A stretch of 64,000 nucleotides of DNA from Pseudomonas sp. 10S4 (lineage in GTDB: Bacteria > Pseudomonadota > Gammaproteobacteria > Pseudomonadales > Pseudomonadaceae). Position 1 is the first letter of the stretch. Each line of letters begins with the position of its first letter. This document shows, piece by piece, positions 17,757 to 27,281 of this stretch. A program made the translations under genes and the position numbers. Location of the stretch: NCBI RefSeq assembly GCF_034344865.1, contig NZ_CP133774.1, positions 6,696,001-6,760,000 on the forward strand. The letters are read 5' to 3'. The notes beneath the pieces are model-generated. The model had not been told where the DNA came from. It was given only the letters and a program-made list of their open reading frames with translations, and ran no database searches.

Positions 17757-18578
17757 ATGCGGACCCTTGAACTGGCTGGCGTCAACGTACCGGTCATCGG
17801 CCAGGGCACTTGGCGCATGGGCGAGGATCGCTCGGCGCACCGTAATGAAGTCGCGGCCCTGCGCCAGGGCATCGAACTGGGCATGACCCTGATCGACAGC
17901 GCCGAAATGTACGCCGAGGGCGGTGCTGAAGAAGTGGTCGGTGAAGCCATCGCAGGTCTTCGTGACAAGGTCTTTCTGGTCAGCAAGGTCTACCCGCACA
18001 ACGCCAGCCGCAAAGGCATTCCCCAGGCCTGTGAGCGCAGCCTGCGGCGCTTGAACACCGATTACATCGATTTGTACCTGCTGCACTGGCGCGGCCAATA
18101 CCCACTGGAGGAAACCGTCGAAGCCTTCGAACGCCTGCGCGAAGACGGCAGGATCGGTCGCTGGGGCGTGTCCAATTTCGACCTCGACGACTTGCACGAA
18201 CTGGCCTCACCGGCCTGCGCCACCAATCAGGTGCTGTACAACTTGGAAGAGCGCGGCATCGAATTCGACCTGTTGCCCTGGAGCCAGGCACACAATCTGC
18301 CGACAATGGCCTACTGTCCGATCGGCCAGGGTGGGCATATGCTGGTGAACTCGACGCTCAAACAGGTGGCCGCCCGTCACGGGGTAACACCGGCCCAGGT
18401 AGCGCTGGCATGGATACTGCGTCAGGACAGTGTCATTGCGATTCCTAAAGCGGTCCGACCCGAGCACGTGACGCTCAATGCGCAAGCGGCGCAGTTGAAG
18501 CTGGAAGCTGCGGATCTGGAGGCGCTGGACCAAGCGTTTCGCGCGCCACAACGTAAGCAGCGGTTGGCCATGGTCTGA
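17757..18578 (+). CDS. Aldo/keto reductase
   Basis: A 273-residue NADPH-dependent oxidoreductase of the AKR superfamily. The catalytic tetrad can be placed: Asp and Tyr in LIDSAEMYAEGGAEE, Lys in FLVSKVYPHNA and His in LYLLHWRG; the cofactor-binding C-terminal part is AIPKAVRPEHV. The ATG at 17757 has an excellent AAAAGGAGG site. The frame is open far upstream through REP DNA, which is not coding. The substrate is unknown. Confidence 0.88.
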   Translation: MRTLELAGVNVPVIGQGTWRMGEDRSAHRNEVAALRQGIELGMTLIDSAEMYAEGGAEEVVGEAIAGLRDKVFLVSKVYPHNASRKGIPQACERSLRRLNTDYIDLYLLHWRGQYPLEETVEAFERLREDGRIGRWGVSNFDLDDLHELASPACATNQVLYNLEERGIEFDLLPWSQAHNLPTMAYCPIGQGGHMLVNSTLKQVAARHGVTPAQVALAWILRQDSVIAIPKAVRPEHVTLNAQAAQLKLEAADLEALDQAFRAPQRKQRLAMV

Positions 18579-18606
18579 GCCATCGCGACCTGTAGAGGGC
18601 TTCGGA

Positions 18607-19077
18607 ATGAGAAGCACCGATCAGCTCGACTCGTTCAATCTGCCACGCTTTGTCCAGGCACAGGACCCGGTGTTCGAGTGGGTTCAGGAGGAGCTACGCG
18701 CCGGCCAGAAACGCCGGCACTGGATGTGGTTCATCTTTCCGCAGATTGCCGGGCTCGGCGGCAGCGAAATGTCCCGCCATTTCGCCATTGGTTCCGCCGA
18801 AGAAGCGGCGGCCTACCTCAAGCATCCACTGTTGGGCGCACGGTTGCGCACCTGCACCCAGTTAGTGCTGAACCTGAAAAAACGCTCGATTGCCGAGATT
18901 TTCGGCCATCCCGATGATCTCAAGTTTCACTCCTCCATGACCCTGTTCGCCCAAGTTGCCCCCGACGGCAGCCTGTTCCATCGGGCGCTGGATCAATTTT
19001 TCCATGGCATACAGGATGACTGGACGCTGTCGCTGCTGGACCTAAAACAGGCCCAACTGCCCACCAATCAGCGTTGA
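18607..19077 (+). CDS. DUF1810 family protein
   Basis: A 156-residue protein of the DUF1810 family, recognised by [33 protein letters not shown] and [13 protein letters not shown]. It is a soluble cytoplasmic protein of undetermined function. It starts 28 bp after the aldo/keto reductase and may be co-transcribed with it. Its last 36 bp overlap the 3' end of polB on the opposite strand. Confidence 0.85.
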   Translation: MRSTDQLDSFNLPRFVQAQDPVFEWVQEELRAGQKRRHWMWFIFPQIAGLGGSEMSRHFAIGSAEEAAAYLKHPLLGARLRTCTQLVLNLKKRSIAEIFGHPDDLKFHSSMTLFAQVAPDGSLFHRALDQFFHGIQDDWTLSLLDLKQAQLPTNQR

Positions 19078-21405
19078 GAAGTCGTCATCGACGAACGGCA
19101 GGATCGCGTCGGCCACCGGTTGCAGTTGCCGGGTGACGTAGTGGTCGTAGTCAATTGGCGCACTGCGGATCTCCAGCGGCTCCGGCCCGGCGACGCTGAT
19201 CACGTAGCTGATCCAGCCGCCATTCTGGTATTGCTTCGGGCGGCCCTGCTGTTCGTTATAGGCGTCGGCCATCCGCGCCGCCCGCACATGGGGCGGCACG
19301 TTGCGCTCATATTCGTCGAGGGTGCGGCGCAGTCGCTTGCGATAGACCAGGCGGTCGTCGAACTCACCGGCGAGGGTCTTGCGCACGTAGTCGCGCACAT
19401 AGTCCTGATACGGCTGGCGATGGAAGATCCGCGAGTACAGCTCCTGCTGAAATTGCCGGGCCAGCAGCGACCAGTCGGTGCGTACGGTTTCCAGGCCCTT
19501 GTAGATCATTTCGTCAGTGCCGTCAGCGCGGGTGACCAACCCGGCGTAACGCTTCTTGCTGCCCTCCTCGGCCCCGCGAATGGTCGGCATCAGGAAGCGT
19601 TTGTAGTGGGTTTCAAACTGCAATTCCAGCGCACTTTCCAGACCATATTGCTGCTGCACATGCTCACGCCACCACTGATTGACGTGATCCACCAAAGCGC
19701 GGCCGATCTGCGCCGCTTCTTCCTGACCGTGGGCGCGGCGTAGCCAGACGAAGGTCGAGTCGGTGTCGCCATAAATCACCGCGTGGCCCTGGGCTTCGAT
19801 CAACTGCCGGGTGCGCAGCATGATTTCATGGCCACGCAGGGTGATGGATGAGGCCAGCCGCGTATCGAAGAACCGGCAACCGCTGGAACCGAGCACGCCG
19901 TAAAAAGCGTTCATGATGATTTTCAGGGCCTGGGACAGCGGCGCGTTGTGTTCACGCTTGGCGGTTTCGCGACCTTCGGCGACCCGCGCGACGATGGCCG
20001 GCAGGCAATGCCGGGTTCGGGAAAAACGCGCACCGCGAAAGCCGGGTACCGACTCACTGTCGTCAGGGTGCTTGAGGCCCTCGATCAGCCCTACCGGGTC
20101 GATCAGGAAGGTACGGATGATCGACGGATAAAGGCTTTTGTAGTCGAGCACCAGCACTGACTCGTACAACCCCGGTTGCGAGTCCATCACAAAACCGCCG
20201 GGGCTGGCCTGGGGTGGTTTGCCGCCGAGGTTCGGCGCGACGAAGCCCTGACGGTGCATCAGCGGCATATACAGGTGCGTGAACGCCGCCACCGAACCGC
20301 CGCTGCGATCCGCCGGCAAACCGGTGACGCTGGCCCGTTCCAGCAGGAAGGTCAGCAACTCGGTTTTGGCGAAGATCCGCGTGACCAGTTCGCAATCCTT
20401 GAGGTTGTAGGTGGCCAGCGCCGGTTTGTCTTCGGCGAACATGCGGTTGATTTCGTCCATGCGCTGGTACGGCGTGCTGATCGCCTTGCCTTCGCCGAGC
20501 AGGGTTTGTGCGACGTTTTCCAGGCTGAACGAGGGGAAGCTCCAGGTCGCCGAACGCAGGGATTCGATGCCGTCGATGATCAAGCGCCCGGCCGCCGAGG
20601 CGAAGTAATGATTGCGGCTGCCGTGCTCGCGCCACTGCATTTCTTCGCCGCCACGCCCCAGTTTCAGCGGCACCGCAAGGCGCCGGGCGTGCTCGTGGAG
20701 GACACGCAGGTCGAACTGCACGACGTTCCAGCCGATGATCGCGTCGGGATCGTGTCGGGCGAACCATTCGTTGAGTTTTTTCAGTAGCAGGGTTCGGGAG
20801 TCGCAGTATTCGAGCTGGAAATCCACCGCGCGGGCGTCACCGTTGGGTGGGCCGAGCATGTACACCTGACGCTCGCCGCAGCCTTCCAGCGCGATGGAAT
20901 AGAGTTCGCCCTGGGCGGTGGTTTCGATGTCGAGGGACACCAGTCGCAGATTCGGCCGGTAACCGGGGGCCGGTTTCATTTGCGCGTCGAGCAGCAGGCC
21001 TTCGGCGTTGGGTGTGCCACCGAACTGCACGGGCGCGGTGATGAAACGCTCCATCATGTAGCGTTCCGGCGGGCGCACGTCGGCTTCGAACATCTCGACC
21101 CCGACCTTGCGCAGCGCGGTTTCCAGCCGCATCAACTGGCCGTGCTGCTGGCAATACAGGCCGAGCACCGGACGATGCTCGAAATCCAGCAGGGCCAAGG
21201 GCCGCAGTTCGACGTTCTTTTCCCCGCGCAACACGGTTTCGGCCTGCTCGCGCTGCTCCGCCGGGATGAAGGCCACCGACGGTTGATGAGGCAGGCGGAT
21301 GCGCCGGGGACCGGCATCGGTCGCCAGCCAGAACTCGACTTCGGTGCCGGCCGGGGTATCGCGCCAATGCCGGGTCAGGACGAAGCCCTGCTGTAAATCC
21401 ACCAC
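19042..21405 (-). CDS. polB: DNA polymerase II (family B)
   Basis: A 787-residue B-family DNA polymerase used in damage tolerance and replication restart. The 3'-5' exonuclease motifs are intact: DIET (159-162), GWNVVQFD (225-232) and YNLKD (333-337). The polymerase motifs are DYKSLYPS (421-428), KIIMNAFYG (495-503) and YGDTDS (545-550). The length matches E. coli Pol II (783). It stands alone, convergent with DUF1810, whose stop lies 36 bp inside it. No LexA box was identified with certainty upstream. Confidence 0.96.
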   Translation of the reverse strand: MVDLQQGFVLTRHWRDTPAGTEVEFWLATDAGPRRIRLPHQPSVAFIPAEQREQAETVLRGEKNVELRPLALLDFEHRPVLGLYCQQHGQLMRLETALRKVGVEMFEADVRPPERYMMERFITAPVQFGGTPNAEGLLLDAQMKPAPGYRPNLRLVSLDIETTAQGELYSIALEGCGERQVYMLGPPNGDARAVDFQLEYCDSRTLLLKKLNEWFARHDPDAIIGWNVVQFDLRVLHEHARRLAVPLKLGRGGEEMQWREHGSRNHYFASAAGRLIIDGIESLRSATWSFPSFSLENVAQTLLGEGKAISTPYQRMDEINRMFAEDKPALATYNLKDCELVTRIFAKTELLTFLLERASVTGLPADRSGGSVAAFTHLYMPLMHRQGFVAPNLGGKPPQASPGGFVMDSQPGLYESVLVLDYKSLYPSIIRTFLIDPVGLIEGLKHPDDSESVPGFRGARFSRTRHCLPAIVARVAEGRETAKREHNAPLSQALKIIMNAFYGVLGSSGCRFFDTRLASSITLRGHEIMLRTRQLIEAQGHAVIYGDTDSTFVWLRRAHGQEEAAQIGRALVDHVNQWWREHVQQQYGLESALELQFETHYKRFLMPTIRGAEEGSKKRYAGLVTRADGTDEMIYKGLETVRTDWSLLARQFQQELYSRIFHRQPYQDYVRDYVRKTLAGEFDDRLVYRKRLRRTLDEYERNVPPHVRAARMADAYNEQQGRPKQYQNGGWISYVISVAGPEPLEIRSAPIDYDHYVTRQLQPVADAILPFVDDDFSTLIGGQLGLF

Positions 21406-21485
21406 TGCAACCTCGAATCTGATTCAGGGCGCAATTCTACGCGTCATTGCCGGGGATAGCGCTCTCGGCGAGGTGGATGCGAAAC

Positions 21486-21577
21486 CTGTGGGAGCGGGCT
21501 TGCTCGCGAAGGCGGCGTGTCAGTCGACGATGATGGTGGCTGACACGCCGCTTTCGCGAGCAAGCCCGCTCCCACAG
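21486..21577. repeat. REPIN, class A
   Basis: Inverted GTGGGAGCGGGCTTGCTCGC arms, nearly perfect, between polB's 5' side and the 3' end of the SDR gene. Confidence 0.9.
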
Positions 21578-21590
21578 TTTTCGCTTCATG

Positions 21591-22418
21591 TCACAGGTCA
21601 GCGAACTTCCCGCGCATCATCGCCATGTATTCAAATTCCGATGTTTCCCGCCGTGCTTTCACCAGTGGCTCGATGTCCTGGGTCGCCACATAGCGCAACC
21701 GGTCAGTCCCGTCACTGGCTGCATCAACGATCACCTGCGCCACGTCCTCGGAGGTGGCCAGGCGTTCGCCGCGCAACCCTTCGAATACCTTCATCGCCGC
21801 CCCGACAAAATTGTCGTAAGCCCTCGGCGCGTTCAATTGCGCAGCCTCAGCTGCCGAGCGCGAACCAAACTCAGTGCTGACCACCCCGCCCGGCTCGACG
21901 ATTTTCACGGTGATGTTCTGCGACGCCAGTTCATAGGACAGCGACTCGGAAAACCCTTCCAGCGCAAATTTGCTGGCGGTGTAGGCCGAAATCATCGGCA
22001 ACCCAAACACCCCGGCACCGGAACTGACATTGATGATCACCCCGGCCTGGCGCTGACGAAAGTGCGGCAGGATCGCCCGGGTCACGTCCATCACGCCGAA
22101 GACGTTGACGTCGAACTGCTCGCGGATCTTCTCCCGGGATGTCCCTTCGAACACACCGAACAGGCCGAAACCCGCGTTGTTGACCAATACATCGATTGCA
22201 CCGAAGCGCTCGATCCCCGCCGCAATGGCGGTGCTGATACTGCCGGCGTCCTGGACGTCGAGACGGGTCACCAGCACGTTTTCAAGGGTGGCCAGTGGGG
22301 CGCCGGCAGCGGGGTTGCGCATGGTAGCCACGACGTTCCAGCCAAGGGCTGCGAACAGTTGCGCGGCGGATTGGCCGAAGCCGGTGGAGGCGCCGGTGAT
22401 GAGGACGGTCTGGGTCAT
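21591..22418 (-). CDS. SDR-family oxidoreductase
   Basis: A 275-residue classical SDR: TGASTGFG at residues 8-15 for NAD(P), NNAG near 83-86, catalytic Ser in INVSSGAGVFGLP and YTASK (Tyr/Lys). The C-terminal third (MKVFEGLRGERLATSEDVAQ) is typical of SDRs that act on small ketones or lipids; the substrate is unknown. The start at 22418 is the first Met after a REP-derived open stretch. It is divergent from the LysR gene at 22634, a common regulator-target layout, with a REPIN between them. Confidence 0.87.
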   Translation of the reverse strand: MTQTVLITGASTGFGQSAAQLFAALGWNVVATMRNPAAGAPLATLENVLVTRLDVQDAGSISTAIAAGIERFGAIDVLVNNAGFGLFGVFEGTSREKIREQFDVNVFGVMDVTRAILPHFRQRQAGVIINVSSGAGVFGLPMISAYTASKFALEGFSESLSYELASQNITVKIVEPGGVVSTEFGSRSAAEAAQLNAPRAYDNFVGAAMKVFEGLRGERLATSEDVAQVIVDAASDGTDRLRYVATQDIEPLVKARRETSEFEYMAMMRGKFADL

Positions 22419-22448
22419 GTGAAATTCCCGATTAAAAATGAGATCCCC

Positions 22449-22540
22449 TTGTGGGAGCGGGCTTGCTCGCGAAGAGGCCGTGTCAGTCGACATCAATGTT
22501 GAATGTCAGTCCGCTTTCGCGAGCAAGCCCGCTCCCACAA
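22449..22540. repeat. REPIN, class A
   Basis: Near-perfect inverted arms placed in a divergent promoter region (SDR / LysR), unusual since most copies here lie downstream of genes. Confidence 0.9.
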
Positions 22541-22633
22541 GAGATTTGCGGTGGGTCAGATACCAAGGTAGGCCCCAGCCGTCCTTCAAACAATCGGGCT
22601 AATATGGGATGAACTGATGCAGGAAACAGCACA

Positions 22634-23542
22634 ATGCAGAAGATGGGTTTATTGGAACTCAACGCCGTGGTCGCCGTTTCAACCCACCGCAGTTTCCGCC
22701 GCGCGGCGGATGAACTGGGTATGTCGCCCTCGGCCATGAGCCACGCCATTGCTGCGCTGGAGCAGCGCATGGGCGTGCGTCTGTTCAATCGCACCACCCG
22801 TAGCGTCTCGTTATCGGAGGCCGGCGAGCAGTTCCTGGCCCGGGTGCGGCCGGCGCTGCACGAGATCTCGGCGGCGATGGAGGCCGTGAACCAGTTTCGC
22901 GACACACCGAGCGGCACCCTGCGGATCAACGCCACTGAAGGCGCGGTGCAGATGCTCATGACCCCGGTGGTGGTGGAATTCCTCAAACGTTACCCGGACA
23001 TGCGCCTGGACATCGTCACCGACACCGCGTTGGTGGACATTGTCGCCGACGGGTTCGACGCCGGTATCCGCCTGTCCGACAGCGTCCCCCTGGACATGAT
23101 TGCCGTGCCCTGTAGCCCGCCGCTGAAGTTTGCGGTGGTCGGGTCGCCCGACTATTTCGCCCGCCATCCCAAACCCCGTTCACCGACGGATCTGGCTGGG
23201 CACAGCTGCATTCGCACGCGGTTTGCCAGCGGCACGCTATACCGTTGGGAATTCGAAAAACGTGGCCAACAGCAGATCATCGACGTCAACGGCCCGCTCA
23301 CCCTCGACAGCCATCAACTGATCGTCGACGCCGCGCTTCAAGGTGTAGGGCTGGCCTGTACCAACGAACATTCGATTGCCGGGCATCTGGCCGCCGGTCG
23401 GTTGATTCGGGTGCTGCAAGACTGGTTGCCGCCCTACCCCGGCCTCTGTCTCTATTACCCGGCCAACCGACATGTTCCCGCCGGTTTACGCGCGTTTATC
23501 GAGCTGGTTCGCGAGGTTTTCGGAAGAAAAACCGCCAAATGA
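22634..23542 (+). CDS. LysR-type transcriptional regulator
   Basis: A 302-residue LTTR. The winged HTH occupies residues 5-65 (FRRAADELGMSPSAMSHAIA, RLFNRTTRSVSLSEAG), and the effector-binding domain begins near 92 (SGTLRINATEGAVQML). It resembles the DsdC/CrgA-like group that controls a divergent oxidoreductase, so the SDR at 21591 is the best candidate target. AGGAA lies eight bases ahead of the ATG at 22634. The co-inducer is unknown. Confidence 0.88.
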   Translation: MQKMGLLELNAVVAVSTHRSFRRAADELGMSPSAMSHAIAALEQRMGVRLFNRTTRSVSLSEAGEQFLARVRPALHEISAAMEAVNQFRDTPSGTLRINATEGAVQMLMTPVVVEFLKRYPDMRLDIVTDTALVDIVADGFDAGIRLSDSVPLDMIAVPCSPPLKFAVVGSPDYFARHPKPRSPTDLAGHSCIRTRFASGTLYRWEFEKRGQQQIIDVNGPLTLDSHQLIVDAALQGVGLACTNEHSIAGHLAAGRLIRVLQDWLPPYPGLCLYYPANRHVPAGLRAFIELVREVFGRKTAK

Positions 23543-23635
23543 CGTTTTTTGCGTGTTATCTGCCGCTTTGCGCCTTGCCCTGCGCGCTTGGGTCTACGAT
23601 TCTTCAAGAACAACGACAACACCTGAGAAGCCGCC

Positions 23636-24076
23636 ATGAAAACCGTCGCCCAACTGCTCAAGTTGAAAGATCAGAAGAATCAGGAAGTGCACCAGATCAA
23701 ACCCGACCACATGGTGCTCGAAGCACTGATGAAGATGGCCGAGAAGAACGTCGGTGCCTTGCTGGTGGTGGAGAACGACGAAGTGCTGGGCATCATCAGT
23801 GAGCGCGACTACGCGCGCAAACTGGTGCTGCACGGCCGCTCTTCGGTGGGCACCCCGGTACGCGACATCATGGCGTCCCCGGTGATCACCGTCGACACCC
23901 ACCAAACCGTCGATACCTGCCTGGGTATCATGTCCGACAGACGCCTGCGCCACCTGCCTGTGGTGGAGAACGGCAAGTTGCTGGGCTTGCTGTCCATCGG
24001 TGACCTGGTCAAGGAAGCGATTGCCGAACAGGCGGAATTGATTCGTCAGTTGGAGCAGTACATTCGCGGGGAGTGA
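23636..24076 (+). CDS. CBS-domain protein
   Basis: A 146-residue cytoplasmic protein made of a tandem CBS pair (about residues 8-65 and 74-130; GALLVVENDEVLGIISERDY and RRLRHLPVVENGKLLGLLS), i.e. one Bateman module and nothing else. Such modules bind adenine nucleotides and regulate partner proteins. A short charged helix closes the protein (QAELIRQLEQYIRGE). It is a single gene, 93 bp after the LysR gene, ending before a REPIN. Confidence 0.9.
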   Translation: MKTVAQLLKLKDQKNQEVHQIKPDHMVLEALMKMAEKNVGALLVVENDEVLGIISERDYARKLVLHGRSSVGTPVRDIMASPVITVDTHQTVDTCLGIMSDRRLRHLPVVENGKLLGLLSIGDLVKEAIAEQAELIRQLEQYIRGE

Positions 24077-24108
24077 TCGGGCGCGATCTCACTAAACCGC
24101 AAATCCCT

Positions 24109-24199
24109 TGTGGGAGCGGGCTTGCTCGCGAATGCGTTGTGTCAGCCGCCATCATCGTCGACTGATGCACCGAATTCGCGAGCAAGCCCGCTCCCACAT
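24109..24199. repeat. REPIN, class A
   Basis: Inverted GTGGGAGCGGGCTTGCTCGC arms between the convergent CBS and GST genes. Confidence 0.9.
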
Positions 24200-24251
24200 T
24201 TGATTTTCGGTGGTCTCAAGGACAATCAGGGCAGTTGATCGGCGGTACGGT

Positions 24252-24875
24252 TCAGGTCGGCCAATGCCGGGCAAAGACCGGCGCCAAGGTCGGATGCCGA
24301 TCAATCCGCGTCAGCCAGGCGTAAAAACCCGGTCTGGCACTGCGTAAATGCTCCCGGCTCCCGGCCCAGCGCGTCACCACTGCTGCCAGCACATCCAGCG
24401 CTCCCGGGATCTCGGCGCCCAGGTACAGCTCACCGGAAAACTGATCGGCAAACACCTCCCAACTCCAATGCAATCGCGCACGAGCGCCGGCCATGAGGTT
24501 TTCCCTGGACGATTCGTCAGCCTCGGCCAACCAGCGTTCGGGGTAGTCGATGAGGCCTATGGCCTGATAGCAATTGCAGATGATGTAGACCAGGCCGCGA
24601 ATGGCCTGATCCCGCTCTGCCGGGTTGTCTGGCAGCAGGCCCGACGAGGGAAAAGTCAGCCCCAAGTGAATGAGGATCGCCGCGCTCTCGGTCAGAGCAC
24701 TGCCGTCAGGCAGCTCCAGTGTCGGGATCTGCTTCATCGGGTTGAGCTTTTCCAGCGCATGGGCCGCCTCTGCGGAACCGGCGACATCGATAAACCGATA
24801 AGGGATCGCGCAGAGTTCGAGGGCCGCTTCTATCGCCGCCGCGCCGGAGTTCTGTTGTCCGTAAAGCTGATACAT
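24252..24875 (-). CDS. Glutathione S-transferase family protein
   Basis: A 207-residue cytosolic GST. The thioredoxin-like N-terminal domain starts MYQLYGQQNSGAAAIEAAL and carries the cis-Pro and Ser-rich glutathione site (MKQIPTLELPDGSALTESAA); the C-terminal domain is helical. The start at 24875 has GGGAGG just upstream; the frame extends far beyond it but codes nothing family-like. It is divergent from the DUF4349 gene at 25022. Substrate unknown. Confidence 0.85.
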   Translation of the reverse strand: MYQLYGQQNSGAAAIEAALELCAIPYRFIDVAGSAEAAHALEKLNPMKQIPTLELPDGSALTESAAILIHLGLTFPSSGLLPDNPAERDQAIRGLVYIICNCYQAIGLIDYPERWLAEADESSRENLMAGARARLHWSWEVFADQFSGELYLGAEIPGALDVLAAVVTRWAGSREHLRSARPGFYAWLTRIDRHPTLAPVFARHWPT

Positions 24876-25021
24876 GTCGCGCCCTCCCGGCGAACAAACA
24901 ATCAGTGAGTAGACGATGGGGCACGGAGCAGGTTCGCTGCCATTTGGCCGAATGATGCAGGTAAGATGCGCGCTCCCGGGGCGCACTGCTGACGTCCCGC
25001 TGCACACCTCAAGGATCGAAC

Positions 25022-25816
25022 ATGCGCCAACCGGATGGCAAACCTGCCTCAATGCCTCGCGTCTATTGGTTTGTACTGGCCTGCCTGGCCCTGAGCGGCT
25101 GCTCGCCAAGCGAACGGTCGTCATCGGCCAGTCTAGCCGGTGAACAGGGACGTGGCGGCGCGATGCTCGCTTATGAGCACCAATTGCAACTGTTGCTGCC
25201 CCAAGCGCAAATCGCGCCGCGCTTACAGGCCACCCGCGAGGCCTGCGAAACCGCACGTTTCGGTGCCTGTAACGTGTTGCGCATCGAGCAAGGTGCCGGC
25301 CGCGCCGAAATCACCTTGCGCATCGCCCCCGCTGGCGTCGAACCGTTGGTGGCGATGGCTGCCGAGGGCGGCGAAATGGGCCAGCGAGTCACTTCTGCCG
25401 AAGACCTCGCCGATGCGGTGGATGACACCCGCCGCCGCCAGGAACGGCTCAAGGCTCAGCAGCAACGCCTGGACGAACTGGCGAGTCGCCGGGACATCAG
25501 CGTCACCGACCTGATCGCCCTGAGCAAAGAGCAGGCCGGCATCGAAAACGAGCTGCAAGCCCTGGCCCAGGTCGCCGCTGGTCAGCAGCGCCGACTGGAC
25601 ACCAATCGGGTCACGCTGTCATTCCAGCCGACCGGCGCCAGCAGTCGCTCGTCGCACCTGAGCCGGGCGTTCAGCAATCTGCTGGACAACCTCGCCGATG
25701 GCGCCGTCGATGCGCTGGAGAAAGGCAGTTACGCGCTGCCGTTCCTGATCCTGGCCTTCCCGTTGTTTATGCTGTGGGTTTGGCTGTGGCGCAAGTTTGT
25801 GCGTCGTCGCCCGTGA
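25022..25816 (+). CDS. DUF4349 lipoprotein
   Basis: A 264-residue envelope protein: lipoprotein signal with lipobox LSGC (about residue 27), a DUF4349 domain including a long coiled coil (DTRRRQERLKAQQQRLDELA, about residues 140-195), then one C-terminal membrane span (FLILAFPLFMLWVWLW) and a basic end (RKFVRRRP). The start at 25022 has AAGGA six bases upstream; an alternative ATG lies at 25052. The function is unknown. A strong bidirectional terminator separates it from the convergent DUF1615 gene. Confidence 0.82.
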   Translation: MRQPDGKPASMPRVYWFVLACLALSGCSPSERSSSASLAGEQGRGGAMLAYEHQLQLLLPQAQIAPRLQATREACETARFGACNVLRIEQGAGRAEITLRIAPAGVEPLVAMAAEGGEMGQRVTSAEDLADAVDDTRRRQERLKAQQQRLDELASRRDISVTDLIALSKEQAGIENELQALAQVAAGQQRRLDTNRVTLSFQPTGASSRSSHLSRAFSNLLDNLADGAVDALEKGSYALPFLILAFPLFMLWVWLWRKFVRRRP

Positions 25817-25921
25817 GTCAATAGCAAAGGTCCGATACAAACCCTGTGGGAGCGCGCCACTCAGCCATGCATCGCAACCATCATTGCCGTCAATGAATGG
25901 TTTTAACGCAGCAATCAACGA

Positions 25922-25951
25922 AAAGCCCGGCCTTATCAGCCGGGTTTTTTA
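25922..25951. terminator. Bidirectional rho-independent terminator
   Basis: AAAAGCCCGGC-CTTAT-AGCCGGGTTTTTT: a GC stem with an A run on one side and a T run on the other, between convergent DUF4349 and DUF1615 genes. Confidence 0.85.
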
Positions 25952-26000
25952 TGCCTGTGGCAACCCGACATTCATGCGGTGCCTGGGCATTGGTTAAAGA

Positions 26001-27092
26001 TCAACTCCCCTTCGCCATACACCGCTGATAACGCTCATCAACCCGCTTGGCAAACCATGCCGTGGTGAGTTTGCGGGTGATCTTCGGGCTGTGCAGTTCG
26101 ATCCCCGGCAACATCGCACGCGGCAACGCCCGGCCTTCGGCCTTCTCGGCCAGGGCGAAGACTTTCCGGTAGAGCGCCGTGTCTTCAAATTCCAGGGTTT
26201 GGCCCTTATTTAACTGATCGCGAATCGTCGGATTGCGCATGCCCAGTTGCTTGCCGAGGGTGCGCACCGCCAGTTCCGTGGTGCCGGGCATGATCGAATC
26301 GTAGCGGATCACGTCACCGTCCAGCGCCAGCGGGATGCCGGACGCGCGACTGAGCGCATTTTGGAATGCCGCATTACGGCTGGCGTACCAACCGGCATTG
26401 AAATCGGCAAAGCGATACAGCGGCTGCTTGTAGCTCACCGGGTAGCCGAGCAAATGGGCAATGCCGAAGTACATGCCGCCGCGACGGCTGAACACCTCAT
26501 GGCGAATCGAGCCCGTCACCGGATAGGGATAATGGCGTGTCTCCTGCTCGGCGAATTCGACGCTGACCTGCATCGGCCCGGCGGTGTGCACCGGATTGAA
26601 CCCACTGAACAAGGTCCGGCCCATGGGCACCATGCTGATGAAGTCATCGAAGATTGCGCTGAGTTCTTTTTCGCTGCGGGCGGCATTGAGTCGGTCGCTG
26701 TAGCTTTTGCCGCTCGGTGAACGGACTTGCAACGCAGCGCTGACCAGCAAACTGGGGATGTGCACCTTGGCGGCGCGGCGATCGATCTCGTCCCGGGCGA
26801 TCTTGCCCAGGCCCGGCACGGTTGGGTCTACCTGGAAGGTCGATTCCTGCTCGGTGACGGCCAGGACCGCGCAAAGGTTTTGCGTGGTCGGTGAAATGTC
26901 CTGGGCGACAAACGCTGCGTAGATGTCCGTCGCCCACCCTTCGCGGTCGGCGGTCTTGGCCGGCAACAGGCGCACGATCTGCGCCTTGACCTCGGCAGGT
27001 TTGCGGGGCGGCGTTTCCTGGGTGCGCTGAGTACCGCAACCGGCCAGGACCAGCAAGGCAGCGAGGCTCGTGATCAATCGGTGGGCGTGCAT
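26001..27092 (-). CDS. DUF1615 lipoprotein
   Basis: A 363-residue exported lipoprotein (lipobox LAGC at about residue 19). The remainder matches the DUF1615 family, with blocks such as TQNLCAVLAVTEQESTFQVD, GPMQVSVEFAEQ and YRFADFNAGWYASRNAAFQ. The EQEST segment followed by GPMQV recalls lysozyme-like lytic transglycosylases (catalytic Glu, then GxMQ), so a role in peptidoglycan turnover is plausible but inferred. It stands alone on the minus strand. Confidence 0.82.
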   Translation of the reverse strand: MHAHRLITSLAALLVLAGCGTQRTQETPPRKPAEVKAQIVRLLPAKTADREGWATDIYAAFVAQDISPTTQNLCAVLAVTEQESTFQVDPTVPGLGKIARDEIDRRAAKVHIPSLLVSAALQVRSPSGKSYSDRLNAARSEKELSAIFDDFISMVPMGRTLFSGFNPVHTAGPMQVSVEFAEQETRHYPYPVTGSIRHEVFSRRGGMYFGIAHLLGYPVSYKQPLYRFADFNAGWYASRNAAFQNALSRASGIPLALDGDVIRYDSIMPGTTELAVRTLGKQLGMRNPTIRDQLNKGQTLEFEDTALYRKVFALAEKAEGRALPRAMLPGIELHSPKITRKLTTAWFAKRVDERYQRCMAKGS

Positions 27093-27185
27093 GGTGCTCC
27101 ATCAAATCCGTTTAGCCGGGTTAACCATACGATCAATGGCATGGCGCAGGCTATGACTGTGGTCACGTCCGACTGTTCCCCCGAA

Positions 27186-27209
27186 GTATTTGGCCCGCTC
27201 CCACAAGGG
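27186..27209. repeat. Truncated REP arm
   Basis: Only GCCCGCTCCCACAAGGGTTT remains of a class A right arm; its mate and the hairpin core are gone. Confidence 0.6.
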
Positions 27210-27281
27210 TTTTGTATTCACCCAGCCTGATCGCCCTGTCTGAACCATACTTGCCCAACACACCCCTCGGAGAATGGCCCC

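Noticed and set aside
20000-24000. Genomic island or prophage boundaries
   Set aside because: No integrase, tRNA or direct repeats were found; base composition is uniform except at 54.9-56.7 kb.
25841-25870. Possible REP arm after the DUF4349 gene
   Set aside because: Only TGTGGGAGCGCGCC is left, without an inverted mate; too degenerate to list as a repeat.
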